Shown piece after piece: positions 37,147-46,113 of a DNA stretch of 64,000 nucleotides. Source of the stretch: JBBRBB01 sp963830175 (GTDB lineage: Bacteria; Bacteroidota; Bacteroidia; Chitinophagales; Chitinophagaceae); the NCBI GenBank assembly GCA_963830175.1, contig CAWHKV010000009.1, forward strand, positions 434,001 to 498,000, in the 5' to 3' direction. The notes under the pieces are model-generated. The model saw only the letters and a list, made by a program, of their open reading frames with translations. It was not told the origin of the DNA and ran no database searches. The position numbers and the translations under genes are program-made. Numbering within the stretch: the first letter of the stretch is position 1; each line of letters opens with the position of its first letter.

Positions 37147-38175
37147 CTATATAGCCGCTGTAAATTGCTGCAAAAATCGGATGTCGTTTTGAGAATATAA
37201 CCGTAGGTCATTTACAGAATATTTAAGCTGGCAAATTCTTTCAATGCCCATTCCAAAGGCAAAGCCTGTATATTTTTCGGGGTCAATATTAAAATTACTC
37301 AGCACATTGGGGTGCACCATGCCACTACCCAGAATTTCTACCCACCCCGTATGTTTGCAAACGGTGCAACCCTTACCATGGCAGATCAGGCAACTGATGT
37401 CAAGCTCTGCGCTGGGTTCAGTAAAAGGAAAATAGGACGGGCGGTAGCGAAGCTGAACATCTTTACCGAACATTTCTTTTACAAAGAAGTAAAGGGTTTG
37501 TTTAAGGTCGGCGAAACTTACATTTTCATCTACATACAATCCTTCAACCTGGTGAAAAAAACAATGCGCCCTTGCGCTTATAGTTTCGTTCCTGTACACA
37601 CGACCCGGGCAAATAACCCGAACCGGCGGTTTTTGTTTTTCCATAACACGCGCCTGTACACTACTGGTGTGCGTACGCAAAACCCAATCAGGGTTTTGGC
37701 TTACATAAAAGGTGTCCTGCATATCCCGCGCCGGATGAAATTCAGGAAGGTTCATCGATCCGAAATTATGCCAGTCATCCTCAATCTCCGGCCCTTCAGC
37801 CAATGCAAATCCAAGCCTTGAAAAAATAGAAACGATCTCATTTCGTACAATGGTCAGCGGGTGCCTTGTTCCCACAGGGTAATGATCTCCGGGTAGGGTA
37901 AAATCAAATTCGGGTGCATTATCGGCGCTTACTTCACCGGTGGTTTTTAGAGATTCATATTTTTGCTCAGCGAACTGTTTAAATTCATTCAGCAACAACC
38001 CAAATTGTTTTTTATTCTCCGGGGCAACCTGCTTCATTTCTCCCATCACACTTTTTACTATACCCTTTGTGCTTAAAAATTTAAGGCGGAAGTCTTCAGC
38101 ACTTTCAGGTCCATTATTTTCAAATGCGGCAATCTCCTTTTTATAGTCTTCTATTTGTTGCACCAGTTTTTCCAT
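37147..38175 (-). CDS. pheS: Phenylalanine-tRNA ligase alpha subunit
   Basis: A 342-residue alpha subunit that charges tRNA-Phe with the beta subunit (pheT, not in the window). N-terminal coiled coil (about 1-90) and class II catalytic core: GTRHPLTIVRNEIVSIFSRL, FYVSQNPDWVLRTHTSSVQ (motif 2 region, about 157-175), RVYRNETISARAHCFFHQVE, FTEPSAELDI, and motif 3 at the end, GFAFGMGIERICQLKY. The internal HGKGCTVCKHTGW (about 267-279) with cysteines and histidines occurs in many pheS proteins. Complete. A -7-like TATCTTCG lies just upstream on the minus strand at 38187-38180. Confidence 0.97.
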   Translation of the reverse strand: MEKLVQQIEDYKKEIAAFENNGPESAEDFRLKFLSTKGIVKSVMGEMKQVAPENKKQFGLLLNEFKQFAEQKYESLKTTGEVSADNAPEFDFTLPGDHYPVGTRHPLTIVRNEIVSIFSRLGFALAEGPEIEDDWHNFGSMNLPEFHPARDMQDTFYVSQNPDWVLRTHTSSVQARVMEKQKPPVRVICPGRVYRNETISARAHCFFHQVEGLYVDENVSFADLKQTLYFFVKEMFGKDVQLRYRPSYFPFTEPSAELDISCLICHGKGCTVCKHTGWVEILGSGMVHPNVLSNFNIDPEKYTGFAFGMGIERICQLKYSVNDLRLYSQNDIRFLQQFTAAI

Positions 38176-38253
38176 GCAGCGAAGATAATTTGTTATTGAT
38201 GAAAGCTTTTCATTGGCTGTTCCCTTTAATTATCTTTATTGATATTTAATAAT

Positions 38254-39336
38254 ATGCCATTATTTTTTGTTGACCCTGACATTTCACGGGCAGAAACACT
38301 CGACACAGATTTTTACACCAGCCCCATGCATTTTGAGCTTGCGAAAGAAAAAATATTTGCACCGGCATGGCACTTTATTGGCGATGAAGGCCTGGTTCCT
38401 GAAGCAGGTTCTGTTTACCCTTTTACATTATTAAATGGTTATTTAAACGAACCGTTATTATTATCGCGGAACAAAGAAAACAACCTGCATTGTTTAAGTA
38501 ATGTTTGTACCCACAGGGGTAATGTATTAATTACTGCGCCATGCAAGGCAAGCCAGATCAGGTGCCGTTACCACGGGCGAATATTTTCGCTGGATGGAAG
38601 TTTTCAATCCATGCCTGAATTTAAAGAAGTGAAAAACTTTCCACGACCTTCAGATAACCTGCATGCGTGTAATATGTTTTCCTGGGGCAAATTGCTATTT
38701 ACTTCCCTGCTTAAAGTTGAGAAGGCCGAAATGTTCCTGCAGGATATGATGCATAGAATGCACTGGTTTCCGGTTAACGACCTGGTATTTAAACCGAATC
38801 TTTCAAAAGATTACCTGGTAAATGCTAACTGGGCTTTGTATTGCGAAAATTACCTGGAAGGTTTTCATATTCCTTTTGTGCATGCAACCTTGAACCAGGC
38901 GCTTGATTTTGGAAATTACACAACCGAATTATTTGAATGGAGTAGCCTGCAGTTAGGTGTGGGTAAAAAAGATGAGATATGTTTTAACCTGCCTTCAACT
39001 TCAAAAGACTACGGCAGGCAAATAGCTGCTTACTACTTTTGGGTATTCCCAAATATGATGTTCAATTTTTACCCCTGGGGCTTATCGGTAAATATTGTTC
39101 AGCCCTTAACAACAGGCACTTGCAGGGTTTCTTTTCTAACCTATGTGGCAAATGAAAATCTGTTGGAGAAAGGTGCCGGCAGTGGTTTAGATCATGTAGA
39201 AATGGAGGATGAGGAAGTGGTTGAAAATGTGCAGAAAGGAATACGATCAAGGTTTTATACCCATGGCAGGTATTCTGTAAAACATGAGAAAGGAACGCAC
39301 CATTTTCACCGGTTGCTTGCGCAATGTATGGGTTAG
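38254..39336 (+). CDS. Rieske 2Fe-2S ring-hydroxylating oxygenase alpha subunit
   Basis: A 360-residue Rieske non-haem iron oxygenase. The Rieske cluster motif CTHRG...CRYHG spans about residues 85-110, and the catalytic iron site is in NYLEGFHIPFVHA (about 205-217: E/H/H), with a distal acidic residue expected further on. Homologues act on aromatic acids, choline-type amines or carnitine. Starts at an ATG at 38254 rather than at an upstream TTG. Reductase and ferredoxin partners are not adjacent. Its stop codon overlaps the stop of the convergent gene at 39333 by four bases. The nearby paa genes would suit an aromatic substrate, which is an inference only. Confidence 0.88.
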   Translation: MPLFFVDPDISRAETLDTDFYTSPMHFELAKEKIFAPAWHFIGDEGLVPEAGSVYPFTLLNGYLNEPLLLSRNKENNLHCLSNVCTHRGNVLITAPCKASQIRCRYHGRIFSLDGSFQSMPEFKEVKNFPRPSDNLHACNMFSWGKLLFTSLLKVEKAEMFLQDMMHRMHWFPVNDLVFKPNLSKDYLVNANWALYCENYLEGFHIPFVHATLNQALDFGNYTTELFEWSSLQLGVGKKDEICFNLPSTSKDYGRQIAAYYFWVFPNMMFNFYPWGLSVNIVQPLTTGTCRVSFLTYVANENLLEKGAGSGLDHVEMEDEEVVENVQKGIRSRFYTHGRYSVKHEKGTHHFHRLLAQCMG

Positions 39337-39881
39337 CTTTTTATTATTGGAAGACTTGAGGCATACACCACTTTTTTATGCCCTTTTAAATAAGATTTTA
39401 GGGGTTCCCCAAACCTGAGTTCTTTAATCTGAAAAGGTGGAAAAACCCTGCAGGTATGCGGGTTTAAGTCATCGTACTCTACAAAAATCACCCACGCGTA
39501 AGGTTGTTGCAATATTACATCTTTGCGATGTTCACCACATTGAAAAGTCCATGAAAGTGTATACTTTTTTGCCACGGAAGATTTTTGGGTTTTCACGGCA
39601 ATTCCATAACCATTTGCAACAAGATCTTTAGCCCACGATTTTTGACTGGCCGGATAGATGGAATAATCCGGTAATGAAACTTTAGCATATTTAGATAACA
39701 CAATGCGTGCTGCTTCTTCCCCGAGTTTGCTTATGAAATGATCGTTTTTTATTTTTTGAAGAACTACCTGATTGCAATCACTGTAATCTGTGGTAACCAC
39801 AACTTTTTCAGCAAAATGTTGTGCTCTTTTAACGGCCTCGGGTAAAAGATGAACGGTTTCAATAGAAGAATACCAGCGCAT
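39333..39881 (-). CDS. Conserved protein of unknown function
   Basis: A 182-residue soluble protein without a recognised family. Predicted mixed alpha/beta. Patterns of interest are an Asp-rich stretch, VVVTTDYSDCN (about 27-37), then NGYGIAVKTQKSSVAKKY (about 91-108) and WTFQCGEHRKDVILQQPYAW (about 110-130). The order D...(E/V)xK on neighbouring strands is reminiscent of small restriction-endonuclease-like folds, but the match is weak. Convergent with the Rieske oxygenase and divergent from the SNF2 helicase. Confidence 0.6.
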   Translation of the reverse strand: MRWYSSIETVHLLPEAVKRAQHFAEKVVVTTDYSDCNQVVLQKIKNDHFISKLGEEAARIVLSKYAKVSLPDYSIYPASQKSWAKDLVANGYGIAVKTQKSSVAKKYTLSWTFQCGEHRKDVILQQPYAWVIFVEYDDLNPHTCRVFPPFQIKELRFGEPLKSYLKGHKKVVYASSLPIIKS

Positions 39882-39997
39882 GGTAAGGGTGAGGTTAAAG
39901 AATAAAAATATAAAAATTCATTCACCTCCTCAAAATTCTTAACAATCTTTTCCCCTGTATGTTAGTCATTTCCCTTTAAAGGGTGAATGCATTTCCT

Positions 39998-40005
39998 TAT
40001 TTTTG
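39998..40005 (+). promoter_or_regulatory. Putative -7 element for the SNF2 helicase gene
   Basis: TATTTTTG matches TAnnTTTG. No clear -33 TTG was found at the right distance. It supports translation from ATG 40038 rather than 39987. Confidence 0.35.
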
Positions 40006-40037
40006 TCACTTGCTTTTTTTTGAACTACATCCGGTCA

Positions 40038-43000
40038 ATGTCTTTACCACACCTGGTTAAATATATTTATAACAATGGCACCGACGAAGTTATTCGCCGC
40101 GGCAAGAAGATCTATGCCGCAGGCAATATAGAGTTGGTGGAGCACAATGTGTTGCTTAATTCTATTGTTTTTCGTACAAAAGACGACCTGTACACCACTT
40201 ATTATAAGGTACAGATCAGCAATTTTAAAAACCCCGAAGCTATTTCATTAAGGTGCTCCTGCCCATATAATCTTGGTGATATTTGCAGGCACGAGGCGGC
40301 AGCCTTACTGCAGTTACAGGATATGAGCGACCGTAATTTGCTCGACGAGAAAGACCAGCGGTATAACCAACAGCATACGGTTATTAAAATGAAACAGCTG
40401 GATTACCGCATGATCAAAATGCTTTCCTCAGCTGCATCCTACACCGAAGCCGAAGATTATCTTAGAAGTAATGCCATTAACATTATTGAAGCAGCTAATG
40501 AAAAAGTAGTGGGCGAAATGGTAGTGGAAAATGAGGCTTATAAAGTAATCATACGCAAAAATGAAGAGCGTAATTACGATACAAGCTGTACCTGTAATTC
40601 CGAAAAGCAACACCCGTTATGCGTGCACAAAACCATGTTGCTGCTGCAATTGCTGAATAATTACGGACCATTTTATTTTGAAACCATTCGCAATCTTGAT
40701 TTCGAAAAAGACAGGTTGCTGGCATTATATGGGTACTCATTAAAAGATGATTTAAAGGGTAAGTTTGAATTTACTTATAAGGATGGAAAACCCTACCTGC
40801 GTGTAATAGATACATCGATAAAAAGAGTGGGCGCTGTAAAACCTGCCCAACCTGCATATCAACCGCAGGAAGAGCCGGAAGAAGTGGCGACAGCTGAGGC
40901 TGCGCCGGGCATACAGCCATTTGGAATTGTTTTTACACATGCCATTCAATATCCCCATGTTCAGGTCGAAGCGATTTACGGAGAAAAAGATGCCTTGCTT
41001 ACAGTAAATAACAAAATGGAACGACTGGATCTTTCCAAGTTTGTAAACACCGAAAATTTTAATGAAGAAGGAAAGATGCTGGTGCAGCATTTGCGCAAAT
41101 TGCTGCCTGCAGAGATCAATAAATATTTAAATCGAAACTCACCATTCAGCGGCATCTGGGAAAATATTATTCAGCAGGAAGGCGATACCTTACCTGAAGA
41201 AACGCGGCACCTTATTTCAGAATACCTGCATCCGAAAATTAAAAAGCTTTTTGAAGAGGTGCAGGAAAGCAATGTTTTCTTTCTTCCCAAAAACAAAACA
41301 TTACAGGCATCAAATCTTTTGCCTGTAATGTTTAATGCAGACTTTATTCGTCCGGAATTTGATGTGATGTTTAAAGATGGGATGTATGAAGCTGTATGCT
41401 ATGTTAAGATAGAGGATAACAGGTTCAGCGTATCTGAAAATGAAATGGACTCTTCACTCCTTTTTCTTAAAGATGCCACATTATACACATGGATGCGAAC
41501 CGAAGATATTTTATTGGTAGAAAAATTTTTACCATCCGGTAAAATGGAAATATCTAATGAAGACTGGAGTAATCAATTGTCAGAATTTATATTACCTATA
41601 TCCAAAACAAACCCTGTGCATTTTATTAATGTGCAGAAAGAAGAAATTAAAGATGCAAGACCTGAAGCAAAAATAATTTTGAAAGAAAAGGGTGATTACC
41701 TGTTGTTTCAGTTGGTGTTTAATTATAAAGGCTACGATGTTAAGCAGCTTGATAAGGAAAAGGTGATTCAGCCATTGGGAAATAAGTTGCTCATCATTCG
41801 ACGCAACCTGCCTGAGGAGCAGGAGATCTTACGTAAGATCGAAAACCTGCATTCGGGTTTCATAAAACCGGAAGGCAGTGATGTTTTGGCGCTTCGCGGG
41901 GCTGATGTTTTAAAGAACAACTGGTTTTTTTTATTTACGGATGCTACCAAAGACATGAGCATACCTGTGTATGGTTTTGATGCGTTAAAACACTTCCGCT
42001 TCAACACTTCCAAGCCTTCCACAAAAATTTATATCAGTAACAATACCGACTGGTTTGATGCAAAGATCGATATACATTTTGGCGATCAGAAAGTAACCGT
42101 TGCAGATATTAAAAAGGCACTGGTTAATAAACAACAGTATGTAGAGTTGCCCGATGGTACACTGGGTATACTTCCCGAAACATGGATTCAGAAATATTCA
42201 TTGTTGTTTCGGGTCGGCGAAGGAAAAGCAACGTCTATTAAATTAAGCAAATACCATTTTAGCGTAATTGAAGACCTCTACGAAAAAAGAGATGAGGAAG
42301 AACTGGTATTTAAATTAGAGCAGAAATACGAGCAATTAAAAAACAACTATGCCATTCAGCATGTTGAGCCTCCTGCCCACCTTAATGAAATTTTGCGGCC
42401 ATACCAGCTCTCGGGTTTTCAGTGGCTTAACTACCTGAACGATATACAATGGGGTGGAATTTTGGCAGATGACATGGGTCTCGGTAAAACCGTGCAGGCA
42501 CTGTGTTTCCTGGAATATTTGAAAAGAAAAAATGGCAAATTAACAGCAGTAGTTATATGCCCTACCACACTCATGTATAACTGGGAGAATGAAATAAAGA
42601 AGTTCACACCTTCTTTAAACTATTTAATACATCACGGTGGTGCAAGAAGTAAGGATACAATTGTTAACAATAAGGCAGATGTGATCATTACCACGTATGG
42701 CACCCTTCGAAGCGACATAAAACAATTTGCAGAAACAAGTTTCGATTATGTTATTCTCGATGAGAGCCAGGCAATAAAAAATCCTTTTAGCAAAGTTGCA
42801 AAAGCTGCCACGTTGCTAAATGCAAAAAATAAGCTTTGCTTAAGCGGTACGCCTTTGCAGAACAATACTTTTGATATTTATGCACAAATGAATTTTCTGA
42901 ACCCCGGTATGCTCGGCAGCGTAGAATTTTTCAGAAATGAATTTGCGGTACCCATAGATAAGTTTGGAGAAAAAGAACAAAAAGAACACCTGCGTAAAAT

Positions 43001-43778
43001 ACTCTATCCTTTTATTTTAAGAAGAACAAAAGAACAGGTTGCAAAAGACCTTCCGGAAAAGTCTGAAATGATTCTCTTCTGCGAAATGAGTGATGAGCAA
43101 CGCAATATTTATGATGCTTACCGCAACGACTTCCGCGATAAAATTTTGGGTGTGGTTGAGGAAAAGGGCATTCATAAATCGCAACTTACCATACTGCAGG
43201 GTTTAATGCGTTTACGGCAGGTATGTGACAGCCCAGCTATTATTAAGGATGAATCGTTCCCGAATGTTTCTGTTAAGCTCGAAGAATTGTGCAGGGAAAT
43301 AACCGAGAATATAAGTAACCATAAAGCACTTGTTTTCTCCCAGTTCCTGGGAATGCTTTCATTGATTCGTCAAAAGCTTGAAGAACTTGAAATTGATTAT
43401 GAATATTTCGATGGAAGCACTTCAGTGGGCGATCGCGAAAAAGCCATTCAGCGTTTTCAGAATGATGAGAATTGCCGCGTGTTCTTAATATCACTTAAAG
43501 CTGGTGGTGTGGGATTAAATTTAACCGCCGCCGATTATGTGTACATTGTAGATCCGTGGTGGAACCCTGCCGTGGAACAACAGGCCATTGACCGTACACA
43601 CCGCATAGGGCAAACAAAAAATATTTTTGCTTACCGCATGATCTGTAAAGACACGGTGGAAGATAAAATTCTCAAACTGCAGGAGAAGAAAAAAGCACTC
43701 GCTGCGGACCTGATTACTGATGATGCCGGTTTTGTAAAATCACTTACCCGCGAAGACATTGAATACCTGTTTAGTTAA
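40038..43778 (+). CDS. SWIM zinc-finger SNF2-family helicase
   Basis: A 1,246-residue ATP-dependent DNA translocase. Two SWIM-like motifs near the N-terminus: CSCPYNLGDICRH (about 70-82) and CTCNSEKQHPLCVH (about 180-193), both CxC...CxH. The SNF2 ATPase in the last 470 residues shows DDMGLGKTVQAL (Walker A, about 808-819), DESQAIKN (Walker B), LSGTPLQNN (motif III), LVFSQFLGML, ISLKAGGVGLNLT (motif V) and QAIDRTHRIGQ (motif VI). This is the HepA/RapA-like bacterial branch, thought to remodel nucleic-acid-protein complexes. The longest intact frame in the window. Starting at 40038 avoids a hydrophobic stretch upstream. Confidence 0.93.
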   Translation: MSLPHLVKYIYNNGTDEVIRRGKKIYAAGNIELVEHNVLLNSIVFRTKDDLYTTYYKVQISNFKNPEAISLRCSCPYNLGDICRHEAAALLQLQDMSDRNLLDEKDQRYNQQHTVIKMKQLDYRMIKMLSSAASYTEAEDYLRSNAINIIEAANEKVVGEMVVENEAYKVIIRKNEERNYDTSCTCNSEKQHPLCVHKTMLLLQLLNNYGPFYFETIRNLDFEKDRLLALYGYSLKDDLKGKFEFTYKDGKPYLRVIDTSIKRVGAVKPAQPAYQPQEEPEEVATAEAAPGIQPFGIVFTHAIQYPHVQVEAIYGEKDALLTVNNKMERLDLSKFVNTENFNEEGKMLVQHLRKLLPAEINKYLNRNSPFSGIWENIIQQEGDTLPEETRHLISEYLHPKIKKLFEEVQESNVFFLPKNKTLQASNLLPVMFNADFIRPEFDVMFKDGMYEAVCYVKIEDNRFSVSENEMDSSLLFLKDATLYTWMRTEDILLVEKFLPSGKMEISNEDWSNQLSEFILPISKTNPVHFINVQKEEIKDARPEAKIILKEKGDYLLFQLVFNYKGYDVKQLDKEKVIQPLGNKLLIIRRNLPEEQEILRKIENLHSGFIKPEGSDVLALRGADVLKNNWFFLFTDATKDMSIPVYGFDALKHFRFNTSKPSTKIYISNNTDWFDAKIDIHFGDQKVTVADIKKALVNKQQYVELPDGTLGILPETWIQKYSLLFRVGEGKATSIKLSKYHFSVIEDLYEKRDEEELVFKLEQKYEQLKNNYAIQHVEPPAHLNEILRPYQLSGFQWLNYLNDIQWGGILADDMGLGKTVQALCFLEYLKRKNGKLTAVVICPTTLMYNWENEIKKFTPSLNYLIHHGGARSKDTIVNNKADVIITTYGTLRSDIKQFAETSFDYVILDESQAIKNPFSKVAKAATLLNAKNKLCLSGTPLQNNTFDIYAQMNFLNPGMLGSVEFFRNEFAVPIDKFGEKEQKEHLRKILYPFILRRTKEQVAKDLPEKSEMILFCEMSDEQRNIYDAYRNDFRDKILGVVEEKGIHKSQLTILQGLMRLRQVCDSPAIIKDESFPNVSVKLEELCREITENISNHKALVFSQFLGMLSLIRQKLEELEIDYEYFDGSTSVGDREKAIQRFQNDENCRVFLISLKAGGVGLNLTAADYVYIVDPWWNPAVEQQAIDRTHRIGQTKNIFAYRMICKDTVEDKILKLQEKKKALAADLITDDAGFVKSLTREDIEYLFS

Positions 43779-43812
43779 TCCTGGTAATTTCAGCTCCCCA
43801 TTTTATTACAGC

Positions 43813-43843
43813 AGTACAAGTGTGCGACGCAACAAAAGCTCCC
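43813..43843 (+). repeat. Intergenic repeat, copy 1
   Basis: AGTACAAGTGTGCGACGC then AACAAAAGC: one of three related copies in the window (others at 45364 and 52814) sharing core GTGCGACGCA. Located between the helicase and the SDR gene. Confidence 0.6.
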
Positions 43844-43916
43844 TGGCGAACAAAACGCCGGTACCCACATATCTATTACTGGTATGATTTTTTAAGTGCC
43901 TAACGAAAAAAAAGAA

Positions 43917-44774
43917 ATGGCAGAAGACAAAAAAGAATTTCCCCCGCAGGAGCAGGAATTACCTGGCAGTGAGCAGAAAATGACTCCAAAACCTGTGGCT
44001 GATGATCCCGAATACAAAGGCACCGGCAAACTTAAAGACAAAGTTGCGCTTATAACCGGTGGCGACAGCGGCATTGGTAAAGCGGTTGCTATTTTATATG
44101 CCAAAGAAGGCGCAAAGGTGGCCATCGTTTACCTGAATGAACATGAAGACGCTGAAGAAACAAAAAAGATTGCTGAAGGTTATGGAAGTGAAGTGCTTTT
44201 GCTACCAGGCGATATAAGCAATGAAGCGTTTTGCAATGATGTTGTAGAGCAAACGGTGAAAAATTTTGGACGGCTGGATATTTTGGTAAACAATGCAGCA
44301 GAGCAGCACGAAGCCAAAACCATGGAAGAAATTAAAACAGAAAATCTAATGCGCACCTTCCAGGTAAATATCATCGCGATGTTTTTTATTACAAGGGCTG
44401 CATTGAAACACATGAAAGAAGGCAGCTGCATCATTAACTCGACATCGGTAACTGCCTATCGCGGAAGCCCCCATTTAATGGATTATGCTGCTACGAAAGG
44501 CGCGATCGTTGCTTTCACACGCAGCCTTTCAGAGAATTTGGTTGAGAAAGGAATAAGGGTAAATGGTGTGGACCCCGGTCCTATATGGACTCCATTAATT
44601 CCCGCATCTTTCGATGCTAAACGTACCAGCGAACATGGGCAAAATGCACCCATGAAACGTGCCGGCCAACCGGTGGAAGTTGCCTACAGTTACCTTTTCC
44701 TGGCTACCAAAGAATCGTCTTATTTTACGGGGCAGGTGTTGCACCCGAATGGAGGAGATATTATTAACGGCTAA
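43917..44774 (+). CDS. SDR-family oxidoreductase
   Basis: A 285-residue short-chain dehydrogenase/reductase of the YghA/YdaD-like branch. The nucleotide-binding motif is ALITGGDSGIGKAVA (about residues 44-58), followed by NNAAEQHE, catalytic Ser in NSTSVTAYRGS and the YxxxK motif in YAATKGAIVAFTRSL. The N-terminal 35 residues are an extended Pro/Glu-rich tail (EFPPQEQELPGSEQKM), normal for this subgroup and possibly related to stress. An in-frame GTG at 43896 is an alternative start. Likely NAD(P)-dependent; substrate unknown. Convergent with dcd. Confidence 0.9.
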   Translation: MAEDKKEFPPQEQELPGSEQKMTPKPVADDPEYKGTGKLKDKVALITGGDSGIGKAVAILYAKEGAKVAIVYLNEHEDAEETKKIAEGYGSEVLLLPGDISNEAFCNDVVEQTVKNFGRLDILVNNAAEQHEAKTMEEIKTENLMRTFQVNIIAMFFITRAALKHMKEGSCIINSTSVTAYRGSPHLMDYAATKGAIVAFTRSLSENLVEKGIRVNGVDPGPIWTPLIPASFDAKRTSEHGQNAPMKRAGQPVEVAYSYLFLATKESSYFTGQVLHPNGGDIING

Positions 44775-44782
44775 AGAATGAA

Positions 44783-45319
44783 CTAGAATTTATTCTTCCA
44801 CATCATGCTTTCAACAGGTTTGTCGCCCTGCATGCTGTATTTAGCATTTTTCTTTTCGTTGTATTTTATTTCTGTTTCGCCTACAACGTTAAAATAGATC
44901 AGTTGCCCGACCGGCATGCCGGGGTAAACCTTAACCGGTTGCTTTACAGAAATTTCGAGGGTCCAGTGCCCGCAAAAACCTACATCGCCTTTACCAGCGG
45001 TGGCATGTATGTCAATGCCCAGGCGACCTGTAGAAGATTTACCTTCCAGAAAAGGTACATGTGCATGCGTCTCGGTATATTCTTCTGTTACACCCAAATA
45101 AAAAATGTGTGGGTACAGCACAAAGCCTTCTTCAGGAATTTCAAAATATTCAATTTCGTTATGCTTCTTCGCATCAAGAATGTGCTCTCTGTACGTTGCA
45201 AGCCATTTGCCCAGGTGCACATCATAACTGTTGCTGCCCAGGTGCTGCCTGTCGTAAGGTTTTACCACAATGGTTTTCTTCTCAATCTCTTCGAGAATCA
45301 ATGTATCAGAAAGTATCAT
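44783..45319 (-). CDS. dcd: dCTP deaminase
   Basis: A 178-residue dUTPase-fold enzyme converting dCTP to dUTP, feeding dTMP synthesis. Characteristic: HLGSNSYDVHLG near residue 27, EGKSSTGRLGIDIHATAG (about 90-107, with the catalytic Glu in the following strand), GHWTLEISV and VGQLIYFNV. Full length for the family. The repeat element lies in the upstream gap. Confidence 0.95.
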   Translation of the reverse strand: MILSDTLILEEIEKKTIVVKPYDRQHLGSNSYDVHLGKWLATYREHILDAKKHNEIEYFEIPEEGFVLYPHIFYLGVTEEYTETHAHVPFLEGKSSTGRLGIDIHATAGKGDVGFCGHWTLEISVKQPVKVYPGMPVGQLIYFNVVGETEIKYNEKKNAKYSMQGDKPVESMMWKNKF

Positions 45320-45363
45320 ACAACAAGATTTTTTTGTTTGCAGGCTGTAAATTTTTAAAGCAT

Positions 45364-45389
45364 CGTTCCTTGCGTCGCACTCTTGTACG
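45364..45389 (-). repeat. Intergenic repeat, copy 2
   Basis: On the minus strand GTACAAGAGTGCGACGCA followed by AGGAACG; the first 18 bases align with copies at 43813 and 52814, sharing GTGCGACGCA. Located upstream of dcd. Confidence 0.6.
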
Positions 45390-45465
45390 CCATAACAACA
45401 GCAGCCAATTTCAATGGCCGCAAAATAAATCTTAAAAATTCAATCTGAAATATTCAATTTTGTTT

Positions 45466-46113
45466 GTGCCTCTTTTTTATCAACATACAATTAACCAAAA
45501 CACCTGCCTCGCGGTATGGAAGATTGAAGAAACCGAGGCTTTCTTTTTAAAAAAGGTTCCTGTGCCCCCGACTATAACCAATCCGCATAAACGTTTGCAA
45601 CATTTAGCCGGTCGGTGGCTTCTGCAATACTTATTTGCAGATTTTCCCTATGGTGAAATAATAATTGCAGACACCAAAAAACCTTACCTGCCTGCCGAGC
45701 AATATCACTTCTCCATCAGTCATTGCAATGATTATGCAGCAGCTATAGTTTCTAAAACGCGACGGGTTGGTATTGATGTTGAAGTGCCCACCTATAAAGT
45801 TGAAAAAATTAAACATAAGTTTCTGCACAGCAAAGAATTGCAGGAAGCAACCAAAAAAGAATTGCAATACGAGGAACAAATAAATTCCATTCCTTTTCAA
45901 TACCTGACATTACTGTGGTCTGCTAAGGAAGCTGTATTTAAATGGTGGAGCTATGGCAGTGTAGACTTCAGCGAGCACATACGCCTTGCACCTTTCGACC
46001 TGCAAAAGCAGGGAATGATAAATGCTGACCTGTACAAAACCCCGGAGGTAACTAACCTGCAACTGCATTACACGCTTTGGAACGACCTGTGCCTTGCCTG
46101 GGTTATGCAGTAA
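45466..46113 (+). CDS. 4'-phosphopantetheinyl transferase
   Basis: A 215-residue Sfp/AcpS-superfamily enzyme that attaches phosphopantetheine from CoA to acyl or peptidyl carrier proteins. Signatures: FSISHCNDYAAAIV (about 83-96), RVGIDVEVP (Mg-binding Asp/Glu, about 104-112), and LWSAKEAVFKWWSYG (about 150-164, Glu and Lys ligands). Most likely starts at GTG 45466 (protein MPLFYQH), since no ATG is available near; a TTG at 45460 is the alternative. Its stop codon abuts the stop of the convergent E1 gene. Could serve fatty acid or secondary metabolite carriers. Confidence 0.88.
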   Translation: MPLFYQHTINQNTCLAVWKIEETEAFFLKKVPVPPTITNPHKRLQHLAGRWLLQYLFADFPYGEIIIADTKKPYLPAEQYHFSISHCNDYAAAIVSKTRRVGIDVEVPTYKVEKIKHKFLHSKELQEATKKELQYEEQINSIPFQYLTLLWSAKEAVFKWWSYGSVDFSEHIRLAPFDLQKQGMINADLYKTPEVTNLQLHYTLWNDLCLAWVMQ

